Origin: Bog-756 sp963777665
Lineage (GTDB): Bacteria; Actinomycetota; Acidimicrobiia; Acidimicrobiales; RAAP-2
Direction: 5' to 3'
DNA: 64,000 bases
Assembly: GCA_963777665.1 (NCBI GenBank)
Contig: CAVZRJ010000006.1
Span: 372,001 to 436,000, forward strand
Shown piece by piece: positions 1-8,027 of the stretch; position 1 is the stretch's first letter; each line of letters begins with the position of its first letter. The notes under the pieces are model-generated. The model saw nothing but the letters and a program-made list of their open reading frames with translations, was not told the DNA's origin and searched no databases. The translations under genes were made by a program, and so were the position numbers.

Positions 1-522
1 CGCGGCACCGGTGACGTCGAGTCCCTCCTGGCAGAGGAATTCGTGCGCCAGCCGCTCCGACGCCACGATGTCCCCCCGATCACCGACGGAGCCGCCGCCA
101 TGGTGCTGGCCACCGGTGATCGGGCCCGCCAACTCGTGAAGCGACCGGCGTACATCACCGGGTTCGACCACCGGACCGATTGCCACAACCCGTCCTTCCG
201 GGCCCTGGACGACTCGCCGTCCACCCGCATCGCTGCCGAGGCTGCCGGGCTGGGCGATGCTCCCGTCGAGGTGGCCGAGCTCCAGGCCGCCTTCACCCAT
301 GAGGAGCTGCTCTTGCGCAGTGTCCTCGGCCTCGGGGACGACGTTTCCGTGAACGCTTCCGGGGGGGCGTTGCGGGACAATCCCATCATGGCCACCGGAC
401 TGTGCCGGGTGGGCCACGCCGCCAACCACATCTTCGGCGGCGGGAGTCGCGCCCTGGCCCATGCGACCTCCGGGCCGTGCCTGCAACAGAACCTCGTCTG
501 CATCCTGGAGGGACGGTCGTGA
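1..522 (+). CDS. Thiolase-like lipid-transfer protein, C-terminal part (5' end outside window)
   Basis: The frame is open from the first base, so the start lies upstream. The visible 173 residues are the C-terminal half of a thiolase-superfamily protein of the SCP-x/Ltp type, enzymes that act on CoA thioesters in fatty-acid and sterol side-chain breakdown. Landmarks are ITDGAAAMVLA in the middle of the fold and VNASGGALRDNPIMATGL near the end. The latter sits where thiolases carry their C-terminal catalytic loop, but DNP stands where GHP is usual, so classical thiolase chemistry is doubtful. The stop overlaps the GTG of the next gene (GTGA), which implies translational coupling and perhaps a heteromer. 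The substrate cannot be told. Confidence 0.8.
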   Translation, partial: RGTGDVESLLAEEFVRQPLRRHDVPPITDGAAAMVLATGDRARQLVKRPAYITGFDHRTDCHNPSFRALDDSPSTRIAAEAAGLGDAPVEVAELQAAFTHEELLLRSVLGLGDDVSVNASGGALRDNPIMATGLCRVGHAANHIFGGGSRALAHATSGPCLQQNLVCILEGRS

Positions 523-1685
523 GCGCTCCACCGGTGGCCGTGGTCGGCGTCGGACAGACCCACCACAAGTCTCGACGGCTCGACGTGTCCTTCGGCGGTC
601 TGGTTCGAGAGGCCGTCTTCCGGGCCCTCGACGACGCCCAGATGACACTGGCCGAGATCGACGCCGTGGTGCTGGGCAAGGCTCCCGACCTCTTCGAGGG
701 CGTGATGAAGCCGGAGCTCTACCTGTCGGACGCCCTCGGTGCGGTGGGCAAGCCCATGTTCCGGGTGCACACGGCCGGATCGGTCGGAGGCACCACCGCC
801 ATCGTGGCCGCTTCGCACGTGCAAGCGGGCAAGCACAAGAGAGTGTTGGCCGTCGCCTTCGAGAAGCAGTCCGAGGGAAACGCCCAGTTCGCCCTGGGCA
901 GCGGGAAGGGCGCCTCACTGGGCGCCGGGGGCGCCTTCGCCCCGTTTATCCGGGCATACATCCAACGGAGCGGCGCTCCCGAGCACATCGGGTGGAAGGT
1001 GGCGGTCAAGGACCGGCTCAATGCGTTGAAGAACCCGTACGCCCATCTCAAGATCGAGGACATCTCCATCGAGAAGGTCAAGGCCTCGCCGATGATGTGG
1101 GAGCCCACGCGGTTCCTCGAGTCGTGCCCATCGTCGGACGGGGCTTGCGCCGTGGTCATCACCGACGAGATGGGAGGAAACGCCGCGGCGGCGGCCGGTC
1201 GGCCTCCGGCGTGGATCCTGGCCTCCTCGTCCCGCTCCGAGCCACCCAGCTTCCCCGGTCGCGATCCGGTACGACCGGCCGCCGCCCTCCAGTGCGCCGC
1301 CGACGTCTACACCGCTGCCGGGATCACCGATCCCCGTCGCCAGATCGATACCGCAGAGCTGTACGTCCCCTTCTCCTGGCTCGAACCGATTTGGCTCGAG
1401 GCATTCGGCCTGGCCGAGGTGGGTGAGGGTTGGAAGCTGGTCGACGACGGCACCACCGAGCTCGGGGGTTCATTGCCTGTCAACGCATCCGGTGGCGTCC
1501 TCTCCAGTAATCCCATCGGAGCCTCGGGCCTGCTGCGGTTCGCCGAGGCGGCCAATCAGGTGCGGGGTGCGGCCGGCGAGCACCAGGTGGATGGGGCCAA
1601 GGTTGCCATCGGCATGGCCTACGGTGCCAACAACCAGTACTTCAGCACCTGGGCCGTCGGGAGTTCGCTGCACCCGTTCGCGTAG
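519..1685 (+). CDS. Thiolase-like lipid-transfer protein (acetyl-CoA acetyltransferase fold)
   Basis: A 388-residue thiolase-fold protein, second of a coupled pair. I chose GTG at 519 because it overlaps the upstream stop by four bases and gives the typical N-terminus PVAVVGVGQT. Further landmarks are HTAGSVGGTT where the active-site cysteine loop normally lies (no cysteine here), ESCPSSDGACAVV in the middle and VNASGGVLSSNPIGASGL near the end. The missing nucleophilic cysteine and the SNP instead of GHP resemble Ltp proteins that work as aldolase or scaffold partners rather than true thiolases. That role is known for the family and only inferred here. A GC-rich hairpin follows the stop. Confidence 0.82.
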   Translation: MSAPPVAVVGVGQTHHKSRRLDVSFGGLVREAVFRALDDAQMTLAEIDAVVLGKAPDLFEGVMKPELYLSDALGAVGKPMFRVHTAGSVGGTTAIVAASHVQAGKHKRVLAVAFEKQSEGNAQFALGSGKGASLGAGGAFAPFIRAYIQRSGAPEHIGWKVAVKDRLNALKNPYAHLKIEDISIEKVKASPMMWEPTRFLESCPSSDGACAVVITDEMGGNAAAAAGRPPAWILASSSRSEPPSFPGRDPVRPAAALQCAADVYTAAGITDPRRQIDTAELYVPFSWLEPIWLEAFGLAEVGEGWKLVDDGTTELGGSLPVNASGGVLSSNPIGASGLLRFAEAANQVRGAAGEHQVDGAKVAIGMAYGANNQYFSTWAVGSSLHPFA

Positions 1686-1694
1686 GCGGGCCGT

Positions 1695-1711
1695 CTGGGG
1701 GCGACCCTCAG
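1695..1711. terminator. Hairpin between convergent genes
   Basis: CTGGGGG and CCCTCAG flank a CGA loop, giving a seven-pair stem with one G-U pair. It lies ten bases after the thiolase stop and touches the end of the gene on the other strand. There is no U tract, which is common in GC-rich genomes, so it is only a candidate bidirectional terminator. Confidence 0.35.
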
Positions 1712-1980
1712 GCCTCGACCTCCACCTCGGAAACCCGGCTACTGATCACATCGGGGCCTCCGGCCGGTGTCAGCCGGACGATCGCTGACCTCGCGTTGAC
1801 CTCGCTGTCGAAGACGACAACGCAGGTTCCCGTTCCTGCGCCGTCGTTCATCCACATTCCCTTCTGAAACCCGGGCAGCGCCGTTGCCTCGGGTATGACG
1901 AAGTCGTTCAGAACCGAGCGACGGTGCCCGATGTCCGAGTCCGGACTGATCTCGACCTCTATCACGACGGCATGTGTCAC
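1708..1980 (-). CDS. Small protein, probable dimeric alpha/beta-barrel (ABM-like)
   Basis: A 90-residue protein. The beta-strand opening (HAVVIEVEIS), the ATALPGFQKGMWMND segment and the strand TCVVVFDSEVNA resemble antibiotic-biosynthesis-monooxygenase or YCII-like ferredoxin folds, where a PGF motif followed by a strand is typical. The fold is inferred; no catalytic residues can be assigned. It is convergent with the thiolase operon and stands alone. Confidence 0.6.
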   Translation of the reverse strand: MTHAVVIEVEISPDSDIGHRRSVLNDFVIPEATALPGFQKGMWMNDGAGTGTCVVVFDSEVNARSAIVRLTPAGGPDVISSRVSEVEVEA

Positions 1981-2030
1981 CTCGGGTCACCCTCAGGCCC
2001 GTTGGACGATATCGCCAACTTCATCAGTGA

Positions 2031-2267
2031 TCAGTCTTCAGGAAGAGCAGCAAAATCACTCTTGGCTTTCCGATACCATCCCATTCCAGAGATGGGGTGC
2101 TTCCACCTACCCTTCATCTCCTTCAAGGTACGGCCGTGCGTCTCATCACCCGAGGCGACCACGTCCTTGAGATGTTTGTCCTGCGCCTTTATGACCTCAT
2201 CTGCAGTTTCTCCGTGGTGCGCGACATCACACGGTCCACCCAGTTGCCCACATGTCATTGTTTTCAT
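2031..2267 (-). CDS. DUF1059 family protein
   Basis: A 78-residue protein that matches the whole length of the DUF1059 family: MKTMTCGQLGGPCD at the start, then GETADEVIKAQDKHL, and MKGRWKHPISGMGWYR followed by FAALPED at the end. Two cysteines (6 and 13) and the GPCD turn could bind metal or be redox active, but no function is established for the family. A GTCAAC/GTTGAC inverted repeat lies 30 bases upstream. The gene is monocistronic. Confidence 0.85.
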   Translation of the reverse strand: MKTMTCGQLGGPCDVAHHGETADEVIKAQDKHLKDVVASGDETHGRTLKEMKGRWKHPISGMGWYRKAKSDFAALPED

Positions 2268-2296
2268 CGGTCTGGCCTCTCTCTTCGTACTCGGCC

Positions 2297-2316
2297 GTCA
2301 ACGGGAGTCGGTTGAC
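2297..2316. promoter_or_regulatory. Inverted repeat upstream of DUF1059 gene
   Basis: GTCAAC and GTTGAC are perfect six-base arms separated by eight bases, 30 bases upstream of the DUF1059 start. The position fits an operator, but six-base arms can arise by chance and no regulator gene is adjacent. Confidence 0.3.
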
Positions 2317-2396
2317 CGGTATCCCGACGATTGTAGGAGTGCCGACCCGTTGCATGCTTCTCCGATCGTGCTCGGTGCCTCATTGCACTGCGTGAG

Positions 2397-2987
2397 CTAG
2401 ACGATGCGGTAGCGGATATGGGTGGCCTCCGGGGTGTCGAACACGCGAAGGACCTCCAACTCGACCCTCGACGGTAAGACGTCGAACAGCCGGCGCCCGC
2501 TACCGAACAACACGGGAACCTGATGAATCTGCAACTCATCGAGCACACCCGCCTCGAGAGCGGTCTGTGCCGTATAGGCGCCATGGACCAGCACGTTGCG
2601 GTCACCCGCGGCGGCCTTCGCCTGTTCCATTGCGCTCGCGATCCCATCCGTCACATAGGTCACCAATCGGTACTTCGAGACCGATGGTTCCGGCGGCCGG
2701 TGACTGGGAACGAAGATCGGAACACCGTCGTGATGATCACCGCCCCAGTGATCGACCTGTTCCACGGTATTGCGGCCGGAGACGACCGCGCCGGTCGCTT
2801 TGATTTCCTCGAGGAATTGCGTTCCCATCCCGGACGTGGACTCCGCTGTCGGCCCGGCACCCGAAGCAAACCCGTACCACTCGTGCAGCCGCATGAACCC
2901 GTCGCCACCAGGGTTGTCCGGTCTGTCGTTGGGGCCAGCTATGTATCCGTCAAGCGACATCGACATGTAGAGCACAGATCTGGACAT
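2397..2987 (-). CDS. Dihydrofolate reductase-like (RibD C-terminal domain) protein
   Basis: A 196-residue NADPH-binding reductase-like protein of the RibD_C family. The start at 2987 gives the family opening SVLYMSMSLDGYIAGPND; the frame runs further upstream but that part looks noncoding. Other landmarks are AVVSGRNTVEQVDHWGG, VLVHGAYTAQTALEAG (nucleotide-binding GG-like turn) and the end LHQVPVLFGSGRRLF-type strand. Such stand-alone proteins are seldom dedicated riboflavin enzymes; the substrate is unknown. A second member of the family lies at 55937-56485. The gene stands alone on the minus strand. Confidence 0.82.
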   Translation of the reverse strand: MSRSVLYMSMSLDGYIAGPNDRPDNPGGDGFMRLHEWYGFASGAGPTAESTSGMGTQFLEEIKATGAVVSGRNTVEQVDHWGGDHHDGVPIFVPSHRPPEPSVSKYRLVTYVTDGIASAMEQAKAAAGDRNVLVHGAYTAQTALEAGVLDELQIHQVPVLFGSGRRLFDVLPSRVELEVLRVFDTPEATHIRYRIV

Positions 2988-3153
2988 GTGATCGACCTCA
3001 TGAGTCTCGATAGATCTCGCAGCTGTTGAGACGAACCTGCCTTCGCACTCCTGATGCCATGCCACTCATAGTGCCCGCTACGGAAGCGGTGCGCCAAACG
3101 ATCTGCGCCCGAGCCTGATCGAGCGGATGACCCACCACCGGGTTGTGCGTCGC

Positions 3154-3972
3154 TCAGTGCCGAGCGAAGTAGTCGATGAGTACCTCGGCAACCGGAACCA
3201 CGTGGGTGAAGAAACCGAGATGGCTTGCTCCAGCGATCTCCGCGTATTCGGCACCGGGAATCATTCCGGCTGCTTCCCGAGCCTTGGCCGGCGGCGAGTC
3301 GATGTCGTATTCGAACCCCATCACGAGGCATGGCACGGTGATCGTGGGCCAGGCAACGGTACGTATCGGGTCGGTGGACCAGGCGAGCGCTGCTTCGTAT
3401 TGACCGAGACGCCCGGGGTTCGGCCACTCCTCGAGGTCACCGATCATCGTCAGCCAACCGTCGATGACGTCGTCATCCTGGAGGTCGTGGTAGGGCAGAT
3501 ACCGGATGTTCTCGAGTGCGTAGTACAGCCGCGGCAACTCAACTGACGACGCGGCCAGATCCCGCTCGAGGGTAGTGATGGCCTTCTCCCACGACGTCGG
3601 CCGGTTGGCGCTCCCCATCAGCGCGGCTGCACGGATCCGCTCGGGATGCTCGATCACGAGGGTTTCGGCGATCCATCCGCCGAGGGAGTGCCCGGCGACT
3701 CGGACTGGGTCGACGATGCCCAGGTGGTCGAGGAGGTCGAGCGCATCCCCCGCCATCTGGGCGACCGAGTAGGGCGCCGGCGGGAGAGAGCTCGGAGGAA
3801 CACCACGGTTGTCGAAGACGATGACCTGGTGGCCGGCAGCGGCGAGCATCGGGGCCAGACCGATATGGAAAGCCGTCGCTGGCTGACCGCAGCCAGCGAC
3901 GAGCAGCAGAGGGTCCCCTTCACCGAGGACTTGGTAATCAAGAGTGACGTCTCCGAGTTCGACGTCCGGCAT
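3154..3972 (-). CDS. Alpha/beta hydrolase
   Basis: A 272-residue single-domain hydrolase. The nucleophile elbow is GHSLGG with Ser96, the oxyanion region is FDNRG at about residue 53, an acid candidate lies in FEYDIDSPP, and the catalytic histidine is in GASHLGFF near the end. A good GGGGGAG ribosome site precedes the ATG. There is no signal peptide, so it acts in the cytoplasm. The family covers esterases, epoxide hydrolases and C-C hydrolases; the sequence does not decide which. It follows the flavoprotein gene by only 25 bases and is probably cotranscribed with it. Confidence 0.85.
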   Translation of the reverse strand: MPDVELGDVTLDYQVLGEGDPLLLVAGCGQPATAFHIGLAPMLAAAGHQVIVFDNRGVPPSSLPPAPYSVAQMAGDALDLLDHLGIVDPVRVAGHSLGGWIAETLVIEHPERIRAAALMGSANRPTSWEKAITTLERDLAASSVELPRLYYALENIRYLPYHDLQDDDVIDGWLTMIGDLEEWPNPGRLGQYEAALAWSTDPIRTVAWPTITVPCLVMGFEYDIDSPPAKAREAAGMIPGAEYAEIAGASHLGFFTHVVPVAEVLIDYFARH

Positions 3973-3997
3973 GTGCTCCCCCTGTGCAGTCGTCCAC

Positions 3998-5761
3998 TCA
4001 GTGGGCCATCGTGGCCAGATGCTCGAATACGGAACGCACTGCGCTCGAACCCTCTCCGACCGCCGCGGCGACCCGCTTCAGTGAACCGCTCCGGACGTCG
4101 CCCACCGCGAAGATACCGGGTACCGAGGTTTCAAAGGGTAAGGGGATCCGCGTTGCGAACTGCAGTCCGCCGCTGATTGATGCCGGCAGAGAGTGATCGG
4201 TGAGGATGAACCCCTTTCCGTCCAGTGCCACGACACTCCCCAACCAGGCGGTCGCAGGTTTCGCACCGATAAAGCAGAAGAGGCCCGAGCACGCGATCGT
4301 CCGAACCTGCCCTGTCGTCGTGTGTTCCAAGGTGACACGCTCAAGATGGTCGACACCTGAGAGGCCACAGATCTCCGTGTTGCTGAACAACTCGATTCGG
4401 GCCTCAGCAACAATTCGCTCGATGAGATAGTGCGACATGCTGTGCTCGAGATCACTGCTCCGAATCACTATCGACACCTGGCAACCTTGTTGGGCAAGGT
4501 AGATTGCGGCCTGGCCGGCTGAGTTTCCCCCACCGACCACGGTCACCGGGAGTCGACTGCATGTTCGCGCTTCAAGGTCGGTTGCGGCGTAATACACCCC
4601 CGCTCCTTCGAACCGTTCGAGCTCGTCAACCGTCAGCCGTTGATAGCGCGCCCCCGATGCGATGATCACAGTCCGAGTCGGTATCTCACTGCCGTCAGCC
4701 AGGGCGATGACTTGGAATCCGTCTTCCGCTCGCAAGCCCGCCACCTCACAGGGTGCGTTCAATCGGGCACCGAGCCGTTGCGCCTGGATTGCGGCACGTG
4801 AGGCCAGTTCCTCACCAGAGATACCGTTGGGAAATCCAACATAGTTTTCGATGCGCGAGCTGCTGCCCGCCTGCCCACCTGTCGAGACAGCGTCGAGCGA
4901 CACCGTGTTGAAGCCCTCTGAAGCTCCGTACACTGCGGCCGCCAAGCCGGCCGGGCCGGTTCCCACCACGACCAGATCGAACATGTATCCCGGAAGTTGA
5001 CGAAAGGTCAGACCGAGATGCTCGGCGAACTCACCTGGCGACGGATGGCGCAGCACACCCATTGGGGTAATGACCACGGGAGTATCATGAGACGTGAATC
5101 CCATCCTGACCAGCAGAACGTCCACACCGTCCTCATCCTCGATATCGATCCAGGTGTGCGGAAACCGAGACCTGGCAGCAAACGCTCTGAGCGCCATGGC
5201 ATCTCTCGAGTACCGGGAACCAATGATTCTGACCGCCTGTGCACCTTCGCCAGATCGTAAGATCTCGCGACGCGCGACGAAGGCAGAAAAAATGGTGTCG
5301 GCCAGTTCCGGCTTGCGGTTCATGATCTGATGGAACTCTTCGTTCGGAATCCGAAGTACTCGACCTCGCTCGCTCACGCGGGCGGTGAGGTAGGAACGCT
5401 GACCCGTGACCATGTTCAGTTCACCGAGAAATCGGCCCGCCCTGTGAGTGGTGATCAGCATCTCGCCATCCAGATCGGGACGGATGATGTCAACTGCACC
5501 TTCCAACAAGACGACGAAATCGTACGACTCGTCACCCGCACGGTACAAGACGTCACCAACTTCGACTGCCGTCTCTTCGCCGAATGTTGCCAGCTCGGTG
5601 AGAGCCGCGTCGCTCAGTGTCGGCGCCGCATGGCCGGACAACTCTAAGGAGAAGTCAGTATTCAACGTCGGAGTTCCAGCGTCCGGGGGTTCCCTCACGG
5701 GCCGGAGTTTAGCGACAGCCGTTCGGATGGCAGTTCGGCCAGGCCGGTCGACGAACCTCAT
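3998..5761 (-). CDS. Cyclic-nucleotide-binding domain fused to thioredoxin-reductase-like flavoprotein
   Basis: 587 residues in three parts. Residues 50-165 are a cyclic-nucleotide-binding sensor domain (FLGELNMVTGQRS, RVLRIPNEEF). Residues 175-250 are a thioredoxin-fold-like linker. Residues 260-585 are a thioredoxin-reductase-type FAD/NAD(P)H module with VVGTGPAGLAAA, TVVGGGNSAGQAA for the second nucleotide and IFAVGDVRSGSLKRV for FAD. The redox-active CxxC of true thioredoxin reductases is absent: the position reads VYYAATD (about 389-395). It is therefore likely a sensor-controlled NAD(P)H oxidoreductase with another electron acceptor. The start is not certain and could be further in. It lies between a thioesterase gene and a hydrolase gene on the same strand. 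Confidence 0.88.
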   Translation of the reverse strand: MRFVDRPGRTAIRTAVAKLRPVREPPDAGTPTLNTDFSLELSGHAAPTLSDAALTELATFGEETAVEVGDVLYRAGDESYDFVVLLEGAVDIIRPDLDGEMLITTHRAGRFLGELNMVTGQRSYLTARVSERGRVLRIPNEEFHQIMNRKPELADTIFSAFVARREILRSGEGAQAVRIIGSRYSRDAMALRAFAARSRFPHTWIDIEDEDGVDVLLVRMGFTSHDTPVVITPMGVLRHPSPGEFAEHLGLTFRQLPGYMFDLVVVGTGPAGLAAAVYGASEGFNTVSLDAVSTGGQAGSSSRIENYVGFPNGISGEELASRAAIQAQRLGARLNAPCEVAGLRAEDGFQVIALADGSEIPTRTVIIASGARYQRLTVDELERFEGAGVYYAATDLEARTCSRLPVTVVGGGNSAGQAAIYLAQQGCQVSIVIRSSDLEHSMSHYLIERIVAEARIELFSNTEICGLSGVDHLERVTLEHTTTGQVRTIACSGLFCFIGAKPATAWLGSVVALDGKGFILTDHSLPASISGGLQFATRIPLPFETSVPGIFAVGDVRSGSLKRVAAAVGEGSSAVRSVFEHLATMAH

Positions 5762-5788
5762 CCGCCGGCGCCGAATCCACGGCCTTGC

Positions 5789-6652
5789 CTATCGGCGGCG
5801 TTCCGAAGACCTGGCTTCGACGACCAGAGACTGGGCGGATTGACCGAGCCGACCATCGCTGTCATGTATCGCCCCGATTGACAGTCCTGTACCACTGGGT
5901 TGCACGATTCCCTCGCAGGACATTCCGATCCACTCGCCTCGTACGGGTCGTGACAAGTTGACGGTGAGATCTGCGTTCATGTACGACCAGTCGTGGAACG
6001 GCAGCCGCAGTGATGTTCCCCCCGATGCGTAGTCAGCGGCAGCCACGGCGCGCTGCGTACCGGTGATCATCTCGCCGGCCACGATCGGCATCACGAGCCG
6101 GAGCCACAACTTCAGGGACCCGGGTCCAGAGCTGGGATCCTGGACTGAGGCCATCGCAAGGCTGTCGAAGTTGGGCCATCCGACAATACGGCCTGCGTGT
6201 CTGTTGGGCCGGTCAAGGTCCGGCACCTGAGTCGGATCAAATACAAGTGGATGCGCAGTCGCTTCGACGGGAAGTACGAGGTCGGTGTTGCGAACCCGGG
6301 TCGCAGAGGCTGCCGCGACGGGCCTGTCCTCCGAATAGAGGACTGCCGTCTGCCGTTGAACGCGGCGTCCGCCCCTGCTCTTGGCGACGTCGATCCTCAG
6401 AGGCTCACGGGGCACCGGCCCGAGAAGCTCGACGAAGACCCGGACCACGACTTCGCCGTCGGATTCAAAGGCACCGGCCAGCAGTGCGGCAACAGCGGCG
6501 CCGTGTAGGGCCTCCGGGTTCCACGGGCCCCGAGCAGCTTCAGTCGGGACGTAGCACTCTCCCTCCCGCACGAACACCGACGCCACATCAGACGAGGTTC
6601 CGTTCGTCACCGGCGACCGTGATCGCCCGTCTGCTGATTGGTCGACAACCAC
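5789..6652 (-). CDS. Acyl-CoA thioesterase family protein (double hot-dog)
   Basis: 287 residues with TesB-like double hot-dog layout: VFVREGECYVPTEAARGPWN and LHGAAVAALLAG in the first half, LPFHDWSYMNADLTVNLSRP and then GLSIGAIHDSDGRLGQSAQS in the second, which is the family's C-terminal signature. It would hydrolyse acyl-CoA esters in the cytoplasm. The start is GTG. It lies 27 bases upstream of the flavoprotein gene on the same strand, so a three-gene operon with the hydrolase is likely. Confidence 0.82.
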   Translation of the reverse strand: MVVDQSADGRSRSPVTNGTSSDVASVFVREGECYVPTEAARGPWNPEALHGAAVAALLAGAFESDGEVVVRVFVELLGPVPREPLRIDVAKSRGGRRVQRQTAVLYSEDRPVAAASATRVRNTDLVLPVEATAHPLVFDPTQVPDLDRPNRHAGRIVGWPNFDSLAMASVQDPSSGPGSLKLWLRLVMPIVAGEMITGTQRAVAAADYASGGTSLRLPFHDWSYMNADLTVNLSRPVRGEWIGMSCEGIVQPSGTGLSIGAIHDSDGRLGQSAQSLVVEARSSERRR

Positions 6653-6771
6653 GGCTCATCGACACGCATCGAACCCATCGGCCGGACACTATCCGACGCG
6701 CTGCGCTGCGGATACATCGATCACTGCCGGCCGGCGACGTGGTCCGGATGGGATGCCGGCACGTCACACGG

Positions 6772-6800
6772 TTGACTCGACGCCACTTCCTGCCTAAAGA
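6772..6800 (+). promoter_or_regulatory. Sigma-70-type promoter for the Ddn-like gene, near leaderless
   Basis: -35 TTGACT (6772-6777), a 17-base spacer and -10 TAAAGA (6795-6800). Only eight bases separate the -10 box from the ATG at 6809, so the transcript should begin at or next to the start codon; no ribosome site is present or needed. Confidence 0.6.
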
Positions 6801-6808
6801 TTCGGGAC

Positions 6809-7258
6809 ATGCCAATCACCGGGGAGTACGAACCGAGCAGCTGGGAGTGGGTCCGCGATCAGGTCGAGGAATATGAACGGTCGGGCGGGACGCGCGCGAA
6901 CACCCTGCTCGACACCGGTATGCCGGTCATCATCGTGACGACCCGTGGGAACAAGTCGGGGAAGGTGCGCAAGATGGCCCTCATGCGCGTCGAACACGGG
7001 GGCCAATACGCACTGGTTGCCTCCATGGGTGGTGCACCGACCAATCCGGTCTGGTACAACAACCTCAAGGCGCACCCAGAGGAAGTGGCAATCCAGGACG
7101 GTCCCGATCCCTTCGACGCCGAGGTCCGCGAGCTCGAAGGCGACGAGCGCAGCGAATGGTGGACGAGAGCCGTCGCCGCCTACCCGCCTTATGCCGAATA
7201 CCAGGAGAACACCACCCGGCTCATCCCGGTCCTCCTCGCGTCACGCCGCACCTCCTGA
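6809..7258 (+). CDS. F420-dependent nitroreductase-family (Ddn-like) oxidoreductase
   Basis: 149 residues of the deazaflavin (F420)-dependent nitroreductase family, whose best-known member is mycobacterial Ddn. Landmarks are ANTLLDTGMPVIIVTTRGNK, then GKVRKMALMRVEHGG and MGGAPTNPVWYNNLKAHPE, the F420-binding core. Expected role: F420H2-dependent reduction of quinones or other small substrates at the membrane or in the cytosol. The promoter just upstream suggests leaderless translation. It is a single gene. Confidence 0.9.
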   Translation: MPITGEYEPSSWEWVRDQVEEYERSGGTRANTLLDTGMPVIIVTTRGNKSGKVRKMALMRVEHGGQYALVASMGGAPTNPVWYNNLKAHPEEVAIQDGPDPFDAEVRELEGDERSEWWTRAVAAYPPYAEYQENTTRLIPVLLASRRTS

Positions 7259-7293
7259 ACTGCGCTCTTCGCGCACAGAGGTTTTCCAGCCAG

Positions 7294-7677
7294 CTAACCC
7301 TGCGATTCGCGTTGTCGTTTGACCGGCGGAGCAAGCGGTCGTGCGTGGCGTGCGGGCGGTTCACTTCCGGCCTCCGGGTATGGTCCATTTCTGCTCTCAT
7401 CGGTGCCGTTGGACGAGCGGATCGGCATGTTCACCACGACTCCGAGACGTTCCGTCTCCTCCTTTGGCACTGCTTCAGACTGGTCTCCGCGTGGGTCCCG
7501 ACCATTCGCCGGGACACGACGATCCCTCGTGAGGTACCGGGCCAGGTCGCTCGTACTCGGATAGCGGCGGCTGAGGAGTCGCCGGAGCTGTTCCGGCGTC
7601 ATCGGATCCAGACCGAGGTCACGGTCGGGGACCGTCGGCGGGATGGTGGGGTCGATCTCTGGTTCTGGATTGCTCAT
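7294..7677 (-). CDS. Hypothetical proline- and arginine-rich protein
   Basis: 127 residues with no recognisable domain. I accept it because ATG 7677 follows a clear purine-rich ribosome site (AGAAGAGAGG, then GTGTCCG) and the first 60 residues look protein-like (LDPMTPEQLRRLLSRRYPST, then SDLARYLTRDRR), a helical segment. The rest is low complexity and probably disordered. It is convergent with the Ddn-like gene. The frame is open far upstream, but that part reads as noncoding. Confidence 0.45.
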   Translation of the reverse strand: MSNPEPEIDPTIPPTVPDRDLGLDPMTPEQLRRLLSRRYPSTSDLARYLTRDRRVPANGRDPRGDQSEAVPKEETERLGVVVNMPIRSSNGTDESRNGPYPEAGSEPPARHARPLAPPVKRQRESQG

Positions 7678-8027
7678 CGGACACCTCTCTTCTGATGTCG
7701 ACCATCCCGGCGTCGTTCTGAACGTCCTCCCCTCCGAGTAGGGCGCCCGGAAGAGGGAATCCCTTCCTTCCGGCACCTCCGCCCTCTGGCCGGCGGCGAC
7801 ACCTGTCGGTGAGGCTGTGGGTATCAGGAAACGCGTCTGGGGTCCCTGAGCTGGGATTTCCCACTCCGGAGCGGAAGCAGCCCACTCCTCCGTGGCCCTC
7901 CACACACGCCCACTGCGCTGAGCCGGCCACCACCGCGGCCGAAGCACCCTCCGCGGCATCGTGGCTCCGTACATCGGCAGAGGCTCGAGCCGAGCTCCAC
8001 GGATTGTCCGTGCCACACTGGTATCCG
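7678..8027. other. 350-bp intergenic region between divergent genes
   Basis: No convincing gene. It holds an imperfect inverted repeat at 7747-7773: CCGGAA and TTCCGG outer arms enclose AGGGA and TCCCT inner arms. This could be a regulator site for either divergent gene or a structured RNA. No clear -35/-10 pair was found. Confidence 0.4.
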
